From Kappaphycus alvarezii (taxonomy: Eukaryota > Rhodophyta > Florideophyceae > Gigartinales > Solieriaceae): DNA of 64,000 nt. The translations under genes and the position numbers were made by a program. The stretch lies in assembly GCA_002205965.3 (NCBI GenBank), contig NADL03000748.1, forward strand, positions 2,599,018-2,663,017, in the 5' to 3' direction. The notes under the pieces were generated by a model that had not been told where the DNA came from, searched no databases, and worked only from the letters and a program-made list of their open reading frames with translations. Positions 49,401 through 61,678 of this stretch are shown here, one piece after another (the first letter of the stretch is position 1; each line of letters starts with the position of its first letter).

Positions 49401-52400
49401 GCATTTTTGGAGCTGATTGTAACCAGTTCCTTTCGCCTTAAGCAAAACCCTTTCTTTTCACCTGGATCGAAACCATTTCTGTTCTCCTTCTCCCTCCTAG
49501 GAGGGAGCACATCATGTAGTCATGTAGTGCTATATGGTGACGGAACTCAAGTGTTTCCTAGCTTTCACTTTGATTGTTTCAGGCTCCTATATTCTTGATT
49601 AAATGATGCAGAGACCGGGATTCGTGATTGATCCTCTCAGTGCACGAAGTTGGCGTATGCAAGAAGTATGCAGCGGTTTTTATAATTGTCATTATAAACA
49701 CTAAAAGATCGATGTTTTTGATCTTGCTTCCAGTTCCAAGGCATTTTGGGCGAAAAATGCCACTGTTTCGACCAACGAGGGGAATATCTCAAACCACACC
49801 GAACTATCACTTTCGAGTCCTTGGAATTGTTCCTAGTTGCTGCAGATGTTTTCGAAAGTCCAAAGTCTCTGGTGATACTAAGATAATGAAAATCTTTGTC
49901 CCAGAGCCCCTTCGCTCGCTGAAGTCCGAATCAGATGGCATTTTATCCTGAAAATGTGGACAAGTTTTGTCTTGAACAAAAACATGTCCCTGCACAAAAA
50001 CATGTCCCTGCAGTCTTCGAAGCGCCTGATTCAAATGCTAAACCTTAAGTAACAGAGCATTACTCAACATTGATTTTAAAATATTCCTTTAATTCTCTCC
50101 TGATGGATGTCGGTTAATATTCTTGATGAATACAGTGCGCAAGAGAGAGGGAGATGATCTTTTCAGAAGTATCATTTAACGTGGTCCATTAGCAATTACA
50201 AGGGTAAGACAGGCGGGTTACGTGTTATAAAAGCGGTATACTCACCTAATGTCTTTATGACACGTGCTTTCTGGAGAAAATATTTTTTGAACGGGAGGAG
50301 GTTCCTGACAAAAAAAGCTGCTGAAATTTTTATTGTTTAGCGCAAGTATGATTTTTTTGCCGAGACTTAGAGAATGGATGACGATGGTGATGGAGTTGAA
50401 TAATTTTTTAGTTGACGTCACTAATCAAGAATTGTATGAACCAACGGAAAGATTCCTTCTTCATCTGCGTTCGGATATTTTTCTGCATGTTTCGAGAACA
50501 AGTCTTCTCTTACTGGCGCTATGAAATTTCCTACGCTTTTAAAGCAGCTTGTATGGAAAGGATAGCGCAGTTATACTAAATCTAAAGAGAAAATGCGACA
50601 ACTTCGCTATGAGAAGAGGAAAAGTCAAACTGACTGATGATATCAGGTAGAGTGGGGATATTACTGCCTTTGCGGCCTTCTTCTTGTAGAATCTGGTCAA
50701 CAACAGTGACCTTCGTGCCACTTAAGATATTAATTTCGTCTATGATTCCTACTTTAATTATATTATCTAGTAGTTTGAACATCTAAGTGTTATACTTTAC
50801 TAGGTCGTCAGCGATACAGTGCTTTCTGAGAATCCACTTCATTGCTGTCATGGAACCGTTTCTTAATATTCTCAAATCCTTGATACTTTGCAATGCAAGC
50901 GGTAATGAGTAGATACATTCTGTAGTTGTTTTGTCTATTATAATACATTTGAATCGACTGAGAGTACGGAGGGAAATTTTCCGTCGTCAAGGGCGATGAA
51001 AGGAAAGTTTCCTAAAACTGGAGATCCCCTTCTTGCGTATTTCGCGGCTGCCGGTATCTCCTCTTTAATGTATGAGGCGGAAAACACATTCTGCTTTCCA
51101 CAGTACAAATCCACTAAATGGCACGCATTCCTTCCCCTCGCTGACATGTACAGTACAGATATATAACCTGTCTACTTGTAATTTTATATCTTAAAATCTA
51201 GGGTAAGATATATCTTGTATATTTTTCGATTCAGGGTAGGGCAATGGAGTTTTTAAGAAACGAAGTTCTTGCATTACCTTAGTTTCAATGACAATTTAAC
51301 TCAATTTTAACCTGAAAATGCTTAAGGTAAATCTCTGAGAATGAAAATCGATGAATCGATCCATGCCCAAGCTAGTTCAAAGAACGGGTCAATCTCTTCA
51401 ATTATGTTATCTCTTTCGTTTTTGACAAGTTTTCAAGCTGCTTTTAACGTTCATGTGACAAGGGGATTGGAGGCAGCTGCGAGGTGTACTCTTCCATCGA
51501 ACATGCAACACTGACGTCCCAGGACTGCCCCATCTTCATTCTGATGAGACTATTGGCTTTTCAATGCTGAAGTCTACAGTCCTTAGCTATGACGGAATCA
51601 AAGCTCATAGATTCTATACTTACTTGCGAATATTGGATGTCAGCATATCTTGCATACACTTTGCGAGCAAAACATCGATGTGAAAGACTTTTTCTACTCA
51701 GATACATCTGCAGCAGTCCAAATAAAGTCTTGAGACTGAGAGATGGGAACAATTATTTTACTGCATGCTACCACGGCCGACCAGTTTCCACTACTCCATA
51801 AGTTGCTTTCTTCAGATGTGTAACTGCCTGTAAAGTTCTGTGAAAACCCTCCGGGGACGCAGACGGGTAGGGCAGTTTTGAGGGAACTTGGCTGATTGAA
51901 GATGGGCATTCTTGAAATCTGAAGTGGCTATTTGCAGTCCTATTACAATTTCAAGCAACAGTAGTAATCAAATTACAGTAAATTGTGCGTTGCATCAATT
52001 TTTTGCGAACAAAAGCCTTTCTTTTTGCCCTATTTTTGAAATTTAACATTTGGTTCTCTAGTTAGTCTTTAATATTCTGCCCTATCCTTTACTTGAAGAA
52101 ATGGTGTTAATAGATGATTTTGACATCTTGAGAAACCTCCATGATTTCCTCCTTCTAAAAGGCTCCATCTTCGTTTTCATTCTCACTCTAGATGTCGTTA
52201 TATATGATCCAGTGCCGCATCCATGCATGTTGGGACTCACAGATTGGAGGCATTCCGATTTCTTTCGCACTTGTTGCAAAATCTCTTTTCCTCTTAATTA
52301 ACGTTTGTATTTACTGGGGTTTTCTACGAATTAGAATTAGGCAAATGTATTTTCAGGCTTTTGAAGGTTTTTTTGCTTCACCAGCTATGGTTGTAACAAA

Positions 52401-54750
52401 TTTTGATTTCACCGTTCTGAATATCGTTTTGAATTTCTCAAGATAATGACATGATATTAGTCATGGGATTCTCACATTTTGTGGAGAGAATCTAGCGAGT
52501 TCCTTACGCGATGCTGGATATTACATCTGCGCCTGCTACTCATCTTCGTACATACCTGTGACATCGACCACATCGAGACCCCTAATGTTTTTACTTTCCA
52601 TTGCTTACCCTGTTCCAATGTCAAAATATTGCGAAGTAAATCCATTTGAGGGAGATTTTCGGCCCCTTTCTATGTTGAAATTGTACGATTCCTAACCGTG
52701 TTACTATATATTTACGTAACTCCTCACGACGCATCAACTTTGCATAGGGAGATATGATTATCGTTTTACTCTACTAGCACTAGCAGATGACATTTTTTTG
52801 GTTCTTCTGTCCTTGCAACGAAGCGATCCTCGTCCATTTCTGGCTCAGAATATCTTCAAGCCCGGGAAACAGAGGCTTGAACATGACCGAATTCCTTTGA
52901 AATTCTCTTTCCATTCCTTCTTGAGGGTAGATGATAATCGCAACAAGAAATACCCTTCACTGTCCAACTCCCTAATTAAATAATTTGTTAATACTGTCTG
53001 ACAATCTAAAGTAGCTACACAAATAGGCTGACATTTTTGTTTTTTTTCGCACAGGATACGAAGCTAATGTGGTTTTAAATCTCGCACGTATCCGGGGTCC
53101 CGTTTTTCTCGGTCACAATTACCCGCATGCTTGAGGCAGTACCCCTCTTCATCTCATCTCCATTCTTACCATCGATATTCAGATGTTTTGGGTTTCCTGA
53201 ATACCCATAGAGTCCACCGATTAACCTAGTCGTCGCGTATGAGTCCTCACTAGCTCCCCTGATGCTTTTGGTTTTAGTAATTCAGTTATCCGAAGTTTTT
53301 ATCCTCATATGAGCTCGAAGCTGCTTATTGCCTTGCTTTCAAACATTTCGGAGCTCAACTATGTCGCTCCAGTGAGTATTTCTTTGGTAGATACATTTTA
53401 TCCACGATGGTTCGCAAACTATACATCAATCAATTTGGTTTCTACGATTAATCTTATGAAATCGTTCCTTCTCTCCGATACTCCCAGCTTGTTGTGTCTT
53501 CATGCCAATCTTGGGTTCAATTTCAGTCCAGAGCGAGGTAGGTCCTATTTTAATGCCCGTTTGAGGAAATTCATGTCCGCTGAATTCACTCCAGGAGGGC
53601 CAAGAGCAGGAGGGCCAAGAGTGCTTAGCAAATAGAGCACGAATTACTTTTCCGCTCCTGAAAGATATACTCTCTCCATCAATTTGGTTTCAGAAAAAGC
53701 GGATTGCAAGTCGAAAAGGTGTATGATTATTTCGTTTTCGAGCCTTTAGATGAAGATGGATGATGAAGTCTATTTGGAACTTATAGTGGTTGGAATGACC
53801 AAACCGGCTGGATTTGTACATCTGAGGGCGCTTTGGAGATCCCTTTACCTTGCAAGATGTGCACTTTTTATATGCGCCATGCAATTCTTGAAAGAAAAAG
53901 AAACTATATACGCAGGCTCAGACACAAATCCTCTTCACATCTTCCAGAAGTGCAAATGAGCCTCTAGAGCAGTCTTGCTGGTGTTTGACCTCCTAGAGAC
54001 CTCTCGTTGCCACTTTCAGAAATTAGGTAAGGGTTTGAGTTCGTCAAAACGTTTTCATCAGGCTTTTTATTCAAAAGTCTCATAGTCATTGTTCCCCAAG
54101 TTTGAGTCGACAGTGTAGCGTTCGCTTGTGGCAAACTCTCCGCGAAATCTAGAGGCAAACTTGACTAAGTCTTCATTCCTCTCAAGAAGAGTGGAAGCGA
54201 TTTTGAGGTCAGGGTCTTCAGACAGTCGGAGTACGTTGTATGGATGATCTGCATTTAGGACCACGGTTTCTTAGAATCAGCAAGGTCGAATGCTATTGAA
54301 GTGTTACTCGCGATGCGCCTGACGAAGAGGGCTCGGTGAAATCTTCGACGATTTTGTATGCCCTGGGCCGTGAGGGAGCACTGGGAGGAGTTTGCGGACG
54401 GACGGGAATGTGGGCGGGCCGATGCGGTTTGTCAAAGAGCAGACAAAGAGCCTCCTGCTGAGAAACAAGACTCGTCGGTTTGAATACAACATTGGTTAAG
54501 TCATTGGAACGCGATTACAATGATGGACAAAACGAGAACCAGACTTAGCTTTCACTGCGTGACCTTGGAGGGAGTCCAAGGAGCCTATTGCAATGTCAAC
54601 AATGAAGTGGAGTGACTGAGTTCTCAAGGGCTATGAGATCTGGATGTCAGTGCTGCGTTACAAACTAAATATGGCTATAGACACGGGACAAAAAGGATAA
54701 GTGGGCAGTTAAGAGAGAAGAGGTACCATGAGCGAGAATGGACTTCCAGC
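43408..54750. other. AT-rich, gene-free stretch of about 11 kb
   Basis: The base composition is visibly more A/T-rich than the flanks. ORFs rarely exceed 70 codons, have no motifs and occur on both strands at random. Small inverted repeats (for example CCTGGTCCA...TGGACCAGG near 43878-43901 and an 18-bp palindrome at 49490-49507) and short tandem repeats occur. I find no gene, RNA gene or transposase. It could be decayed mobile DNA or pericentromere-like sequence. Confidence 0.6.
49975..50010. repeat. 18-bp tandem repeat, two copies
   Basis: Two adjacent identical copies of ACAAAAACATGTCCCTGC. Confidence 0.85.
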
Positions 54751-54758
54751 GACCTCAG

Positions 54759-54813
54759 CGTCAGACGTATACGACGCTACGGCCACCGGCCGTAGCGTCG
54801 TATACGTCTGACG
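54759..54813. repeat. Perfect 26-bp inverted repeat with a 3-base centre
   Basis: The left arm 54759-54784 and right arm 54788-54813 are exact reverse complements around ACC. The arms are GC-rich and contain GTATAC and GCGTCG. It would form a very stable hairpin. It may be a structure-forming element, a foldback end or an assembly or cloning artefact. Confidence 0.9.
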
Positions 54814-54899
54814 TCATATGGATGAGCGACCCATATGTCGTCTTCCAAAAAAATGGAATGTAGAAGCCTCCTGCAATGCGGAAGTAAGAACTTTTTAGC

Positions 54900-55950
54900 A
54901 CTTTCAGTAACACAGAGCTTTGGAACTATAGGGGCTGAAAGCCGGAGTGAGGGATGAGGCCTGAATGGGCCGGGTGTGAGCAGGAAGGCGATGGAGAACT
55001 CGCATTTTGTATAAATCGCACCCTGTATCATAGGACGGTTGCTGTTGATGGAAGGGCGATTGGGGTAGCCTAGGCTGTGGGCGACACAGTCGGTGAGGCT
55101 TGTTTCAGGGGCGCACTCAGAGGAACTCAGCGATTGGAATCTATATCTGCTCAAATGAAGAGGCCAGTGGACTTCGGATCCGACGGACGGAGAAAAGAGT
55201 ACAAGGCTGAAGCGTGCATGTTTTCCATCTGGAGGTCGTCAGCTTGGATTTTTAGGCGGAGAAAGATATAAGGGTCTGCAATGCGAAACATGTCCTGGAC
55301 ATGGTAAGCCGAGGAGGTGAAATAAAGGGGGTGAAACCGTGAGTGGGTGTCTTTGACTGCGTGAAGGAGTGCTAATAAAACCTGGCAGCCATCAATCGAG
55401 GACTGAAGCTGGTTTTACATGTAGATTGGGGAACCGAGAGGGGTACCAAAAAGTGCAACGCCAGGTTCAGACACCAGTGAGACGAGACCCCGCGGACGGC
55501 GACCAGCACAATGAGCCGAGTGTGATATGTCGTGGGCGAAAGGCCCGGGTTTAGGTAGAATTAAGCTCGAACGGACTTGAGTTCTAATTGGCTGTGCGAT
55601 TCCAAGCGCTTTCGCAACTTCCGAAATGCGGTCGTATGAGCTTGCCATCATTGGAAGAACAGCGGTTTATCGAGGGATCGCATTGGGTGAAAACCTGACA
55701 GCTGAAGAGTCAAAGAAAACAGCAGTATGCTTGACAGTTCGCCGTGTTGCGACCCAGCCTACTCTGAAAGATTGAGGAATAGATAGGGGGGAGGACGAGT
55801 GGGGGAAGTGCATTGCAATGTACCATGGTAGTGAACCAACAAAGGGGAGGTGCCTGATCGCGCAAAGCAAAACGCATCCGTCGGAACGAGAAGGTGCTGA
55901 TGTGCTTGTGACCCGCACCTCAACGTAATCAGGGTGGTGGGCGTGTCCAA
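54900..55950 (-). mobile_element. Possible LINE-type reverse transcriptase remnant
   Basis: Minus-strand reading from about 55650 gives YDRISEVAKALGIAQPIRTQ and ends SEPGVALFGTPLGSPIYM. This fits the post-palm segment of LINE reverse transcriptases ('...G..LLGTPLGS...'). Continuing frames give SSIDGCQVLLALLHAVKD. No palm motif was found. The assignment is weak. Confidence 0.35.
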
Positions 55951-56121
55951 TCATGAGGAAGTCCTGCGGCGAAGCAAAAACACCTTAGCTACCAAACTCC
56001 AGAGGACTTGGCCGTCAGCGATCGGCCAAAGCACGGTAAAATGCAAGACGTAGGAGCGGTGTCGCGGCTCTCATCATGATCACCCTACGTAACAAGTTTT
56101 ACATTGGAATGGTCCGATTCA

Positions 56122-58058
56122 CTAGCTACTACAACTGTTCACGCAAACGCCTTTCCTTGATGCCCAGGTCGGCGGCCTTGCTGTGTACTCGTCCATGCCC
56201 TCTTGCTCCTCATATGGTCTTTTAAGCAATTCGTATAACCGCCTTACCTCGGAATAGTCCCCTTTCTCTGCCTTCTCAATTGCCACCTGTGCCATGTAGT
56301 TTCGCAAAATGTATACCGGATTCGCCTTGTTCATTACTCGAACCCTTTCTTTCAACGCCACCTCGGACTCACTCCCCAGCCGTATCTTGTATTTCTCCAG
56401 CCATTGCAACCATAAGCCCTCCGTCTCCTCGTCAGTAAACAACGAAAGGGACTCACACCATGCCTACATTCTTGCTCTGTTGACATTGTAGAAATCTTTG
56501 CCAAAGCCCGCCACGTATTTGTGTGATCCGCCTTCGATTCAGTCATGCGGTCGAGGAACTCCCTGAGCAGATCTCGATCCCCGCTCTCCATTTTTGACAG
56601 TCCTAGTTTTCTCCGCATAACGTCCTCGTAGTACTCCGAGAAATACTTCTCAAAATTCCCCACAACCTTTTGCATCTCCTCCTGCCCGCAGAGTGGAACC
56701 ATGGCCTTGCAAAACTGCAATATATTCCAGTGCGCAACGTCCGGCTGGCCCCCAAACTTGTACCTTCGCCCAGGCAAGTCGGTAGTGTTCGGCGTATATT
56801 CCGGATCGTAGGCATCCAGATATCCGTACGGTCCATAATCAATTGTCAAACCAAGAATGGAAAAGTTATCCGTATTCATCACCCCGTGAACAAATCCAAC
56901 CGCCTGCCACATCGCCACCATTTTTGCATTTCTTCTCGCCACCTCCACCACAAACTTGACGTACTCCATGTCCACACCTTTCAACTCTGGGTAGTGATAC
57001 TCTATAGCGTAATCCGCAGTCTTCCTTAGCAATTCAATATCCTGACGAAAAGTCGCCAACTGAAAGTTGCCAAGCCTCAAAAAAGATGGCGCAACACGCG
57101 CCACCACCGCCCCAGGCTCCAGTTGAGGACTCCCGGTGTAAAACATATCCCTCACGATGCCTGCTCCAGTGCCCACTAAAGACAACGCTCTCGTGGTTGG
57201 CACACCCAGAAAATGCATCGCCTCGGAGCACAAAAACTCACGCACTGAGGACCGCAACACGGCGCGACCATCAGCAAAGTGGCTGTATGGGGTCTTACCA
57301 GCACCTTTGAGCTGAATTTCCCAACGGGAACCACTGTCATTAACATATTCTCCAAGGGAGATGGCCCGTCCATCACCGAGTTGTCCCGCCCAGTTACCAA
57401 ACTGGTGACCACCGTAACACATTGCATACGGGACCATACCTTTCCACAGGGGACCGAAACCACCGAGTACGTCGATGACCTCGTTTTGTTGTTCTAGAGT
57501 AGGATAAGAGTTGGGAAGATCAAAGAGAGTGGCACACTCGCCACTCCACGCGATGAGAGCTTTTTCCAGAACAGGCTCGCCCTGCTCTGGTGAGCGGACT
57601 TGACCGGCGTCCAGTGCCTGCTTCCATGGTTTGGAAAGGTCGTCTTCAGAAGGATGTGTCGGGGAGACAAGGGAGTAGGCGGCGTTGAAAACTTGACGAG
57701 TAACGTTTGAAGATTCAGGATCGCGTGGTAAATGATCGGTAAATGTGGAGGCAAACAGGAGGGAGGGGAAGTTTGTGGACGAAACGGGGGCAGAGGACGG
57801 GGTTGTGGAGGTCATACGAGTAGTGAACACGGGTTGAGTGGAGCGAGCAAACAGTGTTGATGGCGGTTTCGGTGGAAGAAGAGGAAGCGACGGAGCAAAG
57901 AAAAGGTGAGGATTGGAGGTTGCGGTGCGGTAAGTAGCCGCTAGTCGCATCTGGTTGGGGTTGCTGACGGACTCGGAAAGATGGATGCGGGGTGCGCCGA
58001 GTGGAGGATCAGCGGTAACGAGGAAGTGGGTCGGCGGTGCGGTAGTGCTCATCATCAT
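56122..58058 (-). CDS. SELENOO: Protein adenylyltransferase SelO (selenoprotein O, Cys form)
   Basis: SelO is a mitochondrial pseudokinase that transfers AMP to Ser/Thr/Tyr. ATG at 58058 begins an Arg/Ser/Thr/Pro-rich extension of about 100 residues that fits a mitochondrial presequence. The core is uninterrupted: YGGHQFGNWAGQLGDGRA, QLKGAGKTPYSHFADGRAVL (ATP-site Lys), SSVREFLCSEAMHFLGVPTT, VARVAPSFLRLGNFQ, HGVMNTDNFSILGLTIDYGP (metal-binding Asn and Asp) and WNILQFCKAM. A one-base loss (TAGGG read as TAGG) at 56463-56464 shifts the last 100 codons; the corrected tail runs AWCESLSLFTDEETEGLWLQ, then NPVYILRNYMAQVAIEKAE, and ends NSCSS. In vertebrates the equivalent end has selenocysteine (C-S-U-S-S); here the position is Cys, as in bacterial and fungal forms. 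Length is about 645 aa, normal for the family. Confidence 0.96.
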
Positions 58059-58059
58059 T

Positions 58060-59860
58060 CTAAAAAAGGAGGAGAAATTAACTTTATTCAGCTAAGGTAC
58101 TAAAAAATCTTGATTAAAATGTGCACAAAATGAAAACGCGCACTAACAAGTCAATTCCGAATCCGGGAAACTAGCTTCGATTTCAAGAACAACGTTCATC
58201 ATGAGGCCAGAGAGAAATCCTCCCGGGGAGATCTCTGCACCGCCTCCTGAGCTCCGTTGACACTGCCGAAAGGCCATCTAGGAGCGCCGAGGCGTGAGGG
58301 ATATCGCCGCCAACTCAATTGCCACGTGCCGAATGATGTACACACCACTGGGGACTCGGGGCACATGGCACCACAGCGACAGGCATTTCCTCTGAGAACC
58401 ATCTGAACATCAATGCTGCAAGATTTAGCAGTATACTATTGGGATGAGACTCTCTACACAATTGGGCACAGAAGGGGTTCGCTGAAAATCACGTCACAGG
58501 ATCAAAAAGTCGATTTCGATATGCCCTGAACTGGAGGGATGCGTGCGAAAATGGCAGCCTAATCGACCACCTGACAAAGATCAAGTCCTGGCACATGGTG
58601 TAAGTTTGGCGTCCGGGTTGAACTCGGGGCGGCGCGGTGACCTCGCAGTATAGGCAAGCAAGACAGGATTAACCCATGAAGAGGGTACAAACGTGGTGCC
58701 GAGCGTCAAAGGAGCAAACGTCGAGCTCTGAGCGGGTATCGTTGCTAGTTCGGTGATGTGGCGTGGATACAAGTTGGCGGGGGTGGGTCCCCATTGCACC
58801 GTGACCCAGCAAGCCGAGCAGCATCTTGTATCGCCGAGACTGCGAGATGGAGGACAGGGTATCGCGCTTTGTTGCCCCGTAGACGACTAGGGCTAGAGAC
58901 GGGGTCAACGGTCACATTGTCGGCAACGTGGACTACGAAAAGGATTTTTTTTCAGGGACTGGGCGTTTCATTCGAAGGAGTCTACATATGAAAGTTTGCT
59001 GTCCTTACAAGATGAGAGGTCCGATTGCTCAAATTTCCTGCTCGCAAAGTACTCACCACCGGGCATGAAACACGTACCGTAGTGTTTGTTACGGTACGAT
59101 GCGTTGGAGTGCACTAACGAGCGGAGTGCACTGCAAGATTCGACACTAAGCGAGCACAAACTACTGTAATTGTTACAGTGCCAGCATTCAAATAACAATG
59201 CATACGCTAATTTCCAAAAATATGAAATAGCAGCGAATTTGTAGGGTACAGCATTCCTCAACTGTCGTAGTCTAGCTAGAGAGAGGTCTCTTCGTCAAAG
59301 TTGGACCAACCACTCCAACTCGGTAGCGGGCCAATTCAGAGCTTTTCAAATCATGTGTACTGAACTGATTTTCTAAAACGTGGTGAGCGGTTGCCAGATA
59401 TTTTTCGGAAAAGGCGGAAGCAGGAGTTTCGTGGTCAATTCGGTTCTCTCAAACCACATTACTTATTGTACCATACCTCGCACTGCCGTTTCGTTGAAAT
59501 AAATCTCCAGAATTACTGTATTATATCGTAATCTCAATGCACCTACAGCGCCACCACCAATACGCATACTACAGCTAGCACCAACAGTCGCGCCCTCGAC
59601 TAGCGGCAAACGGTCCTGTCGTCTTGCGGGGCTGGACAGCTAGATCCGGTGGGTCGAGCATAGAGTAGTCGGGGAGAGGGAATGCGGCATAGTGAAATGA
59701 GCTGCGAATGAAATTATGGAACAGAGTACCTAGTCGTGCAGGTGGGAGGTTGAAGGAGATCAGGGCTGCTCGAAGAAGCCGGCCACAGTTGTAGAGAGGG
59801 GGTACCGGTGTACAAATCCTGGGTCCATCTTCGTCTGGACCGAGGTGCGTCTCCTCTGGT
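58060..59860. other. SELENOO upstream region and non-coding DNA
   Basis: No recognised gene. A minus-strand CRCG...C cluster near 58390-58340 hints at a LINE zinc knuckle but is too weak to call. Small inverted GTACCGTA/TACGGTAC elements occur near 59078-59098. Confidence 0.4.
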
Positions 59861-59861
59861 A

Positions 59862-60241
59862 CTGGTAGTGTATGGGAGAAGCGAGACAGCTATCATGAGA
59901 CGGAGGGGCAGCGCCGAGTAGTGGCAGTCCGATAGGAGGAGGTAGTGGTCAACGCGGTCGTAGGCTTTTGACATGTCGAGCAGCGCGAGCGTGCCCTGTC
60001 CGGATCGAGCGGCTTCACCGGCTGCGACGAGAGCGTGTAGTGTGCCAATGTTTCGTTGGAGGCCGTACTGAGAGGGGTGGATGCCTAGTTCTTGGTCGAT
60101 GCACTTTGATAGCGCTGCGTCGACCGTTTTCCGGGAGTGGGAGAGAAAACCTAGTGGGCGGTTGTTTGCGGGGCTCTCTCGGGTGCTTCTGTTGTACGTC
60201 GGTATGAGAGGTCCTTGGGACCATTGGTGAGGATACTGAGT
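59862..60241 (-). mobile_element. LINE-type reverse transcriptase fragment
   Basis: About 126 codons are open on the minus strand: GPLIPTYNRSTRESPANNRP, GFLSHSRKTVDAALSKCID, HPSQYGLQRNIGTLHALVAA and LALLDMSKAYDRVDHYLL. This is the fingers and first palm part of a non-LTR reverse transcriptase ('R.ISLLSH..K', 'Q.GF', 'LD..KAYD.V' with the catalytic Asp). The YADD motif and the rest of the protein are absent, so it is a truncated piece. Confidence 0.75.
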
Positions 60242-60249
60242 TGTCCGTT

Positions 60250-61678
60250 CGACTGCACTCTACAAGGAGAGCAGGCGGGAAGAGGAGAGACGGGGAGAGG
60301 TTTTCAGCGTTTCGATGTGGATTGAGACCGTACTAATGGCCCGGGCTGGAGGTTTCTGACGAATGCATGTTTCGAGAGCAGCGTGAAAAGAGGGGGGGGA
60401 CTTGAAAGAAAGGGGGCTTAGCAGAGGTTGATTTTAGTCATGAACCGTTTGCATATACTTGGTGAAGGAGTGCGGGGCGAGTTGGGTCCGTGAGCGATGT
60501 GCGTGTACTGTCCTGCGTTCTGTGTTGCGGCGAGCTGCAGAGATTGCTTAGAAGAGAGCTGAGGAGGGGCCAGACTCGTCAAGAAGTGCAGTGCGACGGC
60601 CAGAAAGGTGCTTCTATCGGCGTATTTCATCATCAAAGTTTACATCAAATAGTTTCTATCGTGTCCACTGCTGGATCCGGCTATAGGGACAGGAACTAAC
60701 CGGATGGTACACTTCGGTCACGTGCAGTGGCGTTTGCAAGCAGATAGACATAGTCACGCTGCGTACTACCGAGCAGTCTTTGAAATTCCAAAAGTCTTCG
60801 GCTTGTTGACCAATTAGTAATGAAGTTGCTTGCTCAACCAGTGATCGTCCTGAGTATGAAATACAGTCATATTCAGGCTCAAACCAGATCGGCGTACAGT
60901 ACTGTACATCGGTTAGATCCAGGATTTGTTGTTCGTTCATTGATCCGATCCGTTTGTTACAGGTCTGCAATTCGGTCCAGGGAAAACAGGGTGTGTGTTT
61001 ACTGTGAAAGCCCGGGGGGTGGAGAACCAGAGGAGTTTTGAGGAAGGCATTTTTTAACAAAGAAGATAGCGGACGCCTTCATTCTCTCTAGAGGGATGTG
61101 GGGAGACCAGACAAAAAGTAGGCAGCGTTAAAGGAGACAACTGCAGTAGTGCGGTGTGCTGTTGCAAAAGAATTGATCTCGCCCTCGAAAAATTCTCCGT
61201 GGATCGATTTGCGACAGCTCTTGCCAGCCTCGTGAAATGGAAAAAGCTTCCGGATAACATCCTCCCAGAGTGGAGATTGGAATGAGTAGGAGCCTGGCCC
61301 TATCGGGCAATGCAGAAATGAAACTTTGGTATCTTCTGAATTCGCCTAACATGGCGGCGTTGAGGGTATTCCGGTCAGGAGTTCCCAATTGCTATCACAT
61401 CGTGACTGTGACCGGACTCACCCTGAGAGAACGCCCCCAGTCCGGCCCATGTCAGTGGATATATGTAATGAGGTTCCTTCTTCGGTTTAACTACGTGTAA
61501 TACGTGTACTAATTGTCCAATGAGTCACCCCGTGGCTGATCTACAAGAATCCTCAAAATGCGTACGCTATTGTACTCTGTAAGTTGAACCACCTTTACAA
61601 AACCATTTCGCTGCGGCGAATTTGCTACCTGATGTTGGCATCGTCAACCGTACCGTCGCGCGACTCTGACTCATCATC
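60250..61678. other. Non-coding region upstream of YAE1
   Basis: The ORFs here (including a 134-codon one at 60656-61060, minus) show no family features. A GTACAGTACTGTAC copy lies at 60895-60910. It must contain the YAE1 promoter. Confidence 0.35.

Noticed and set aside
58199..58402. Minus-strand CRCG...C pattern like a LINE zinc knuckle
   Set aside because: Only the first cysteines match; the GDH and later Cys positions are missing and no reverse transcriptase adjoins it.
60656..61060. 134-codon minus-strand ORF as a gene
   Set aside because: No family features, no good upstream context, and it lies in a region of mobile-element debris.
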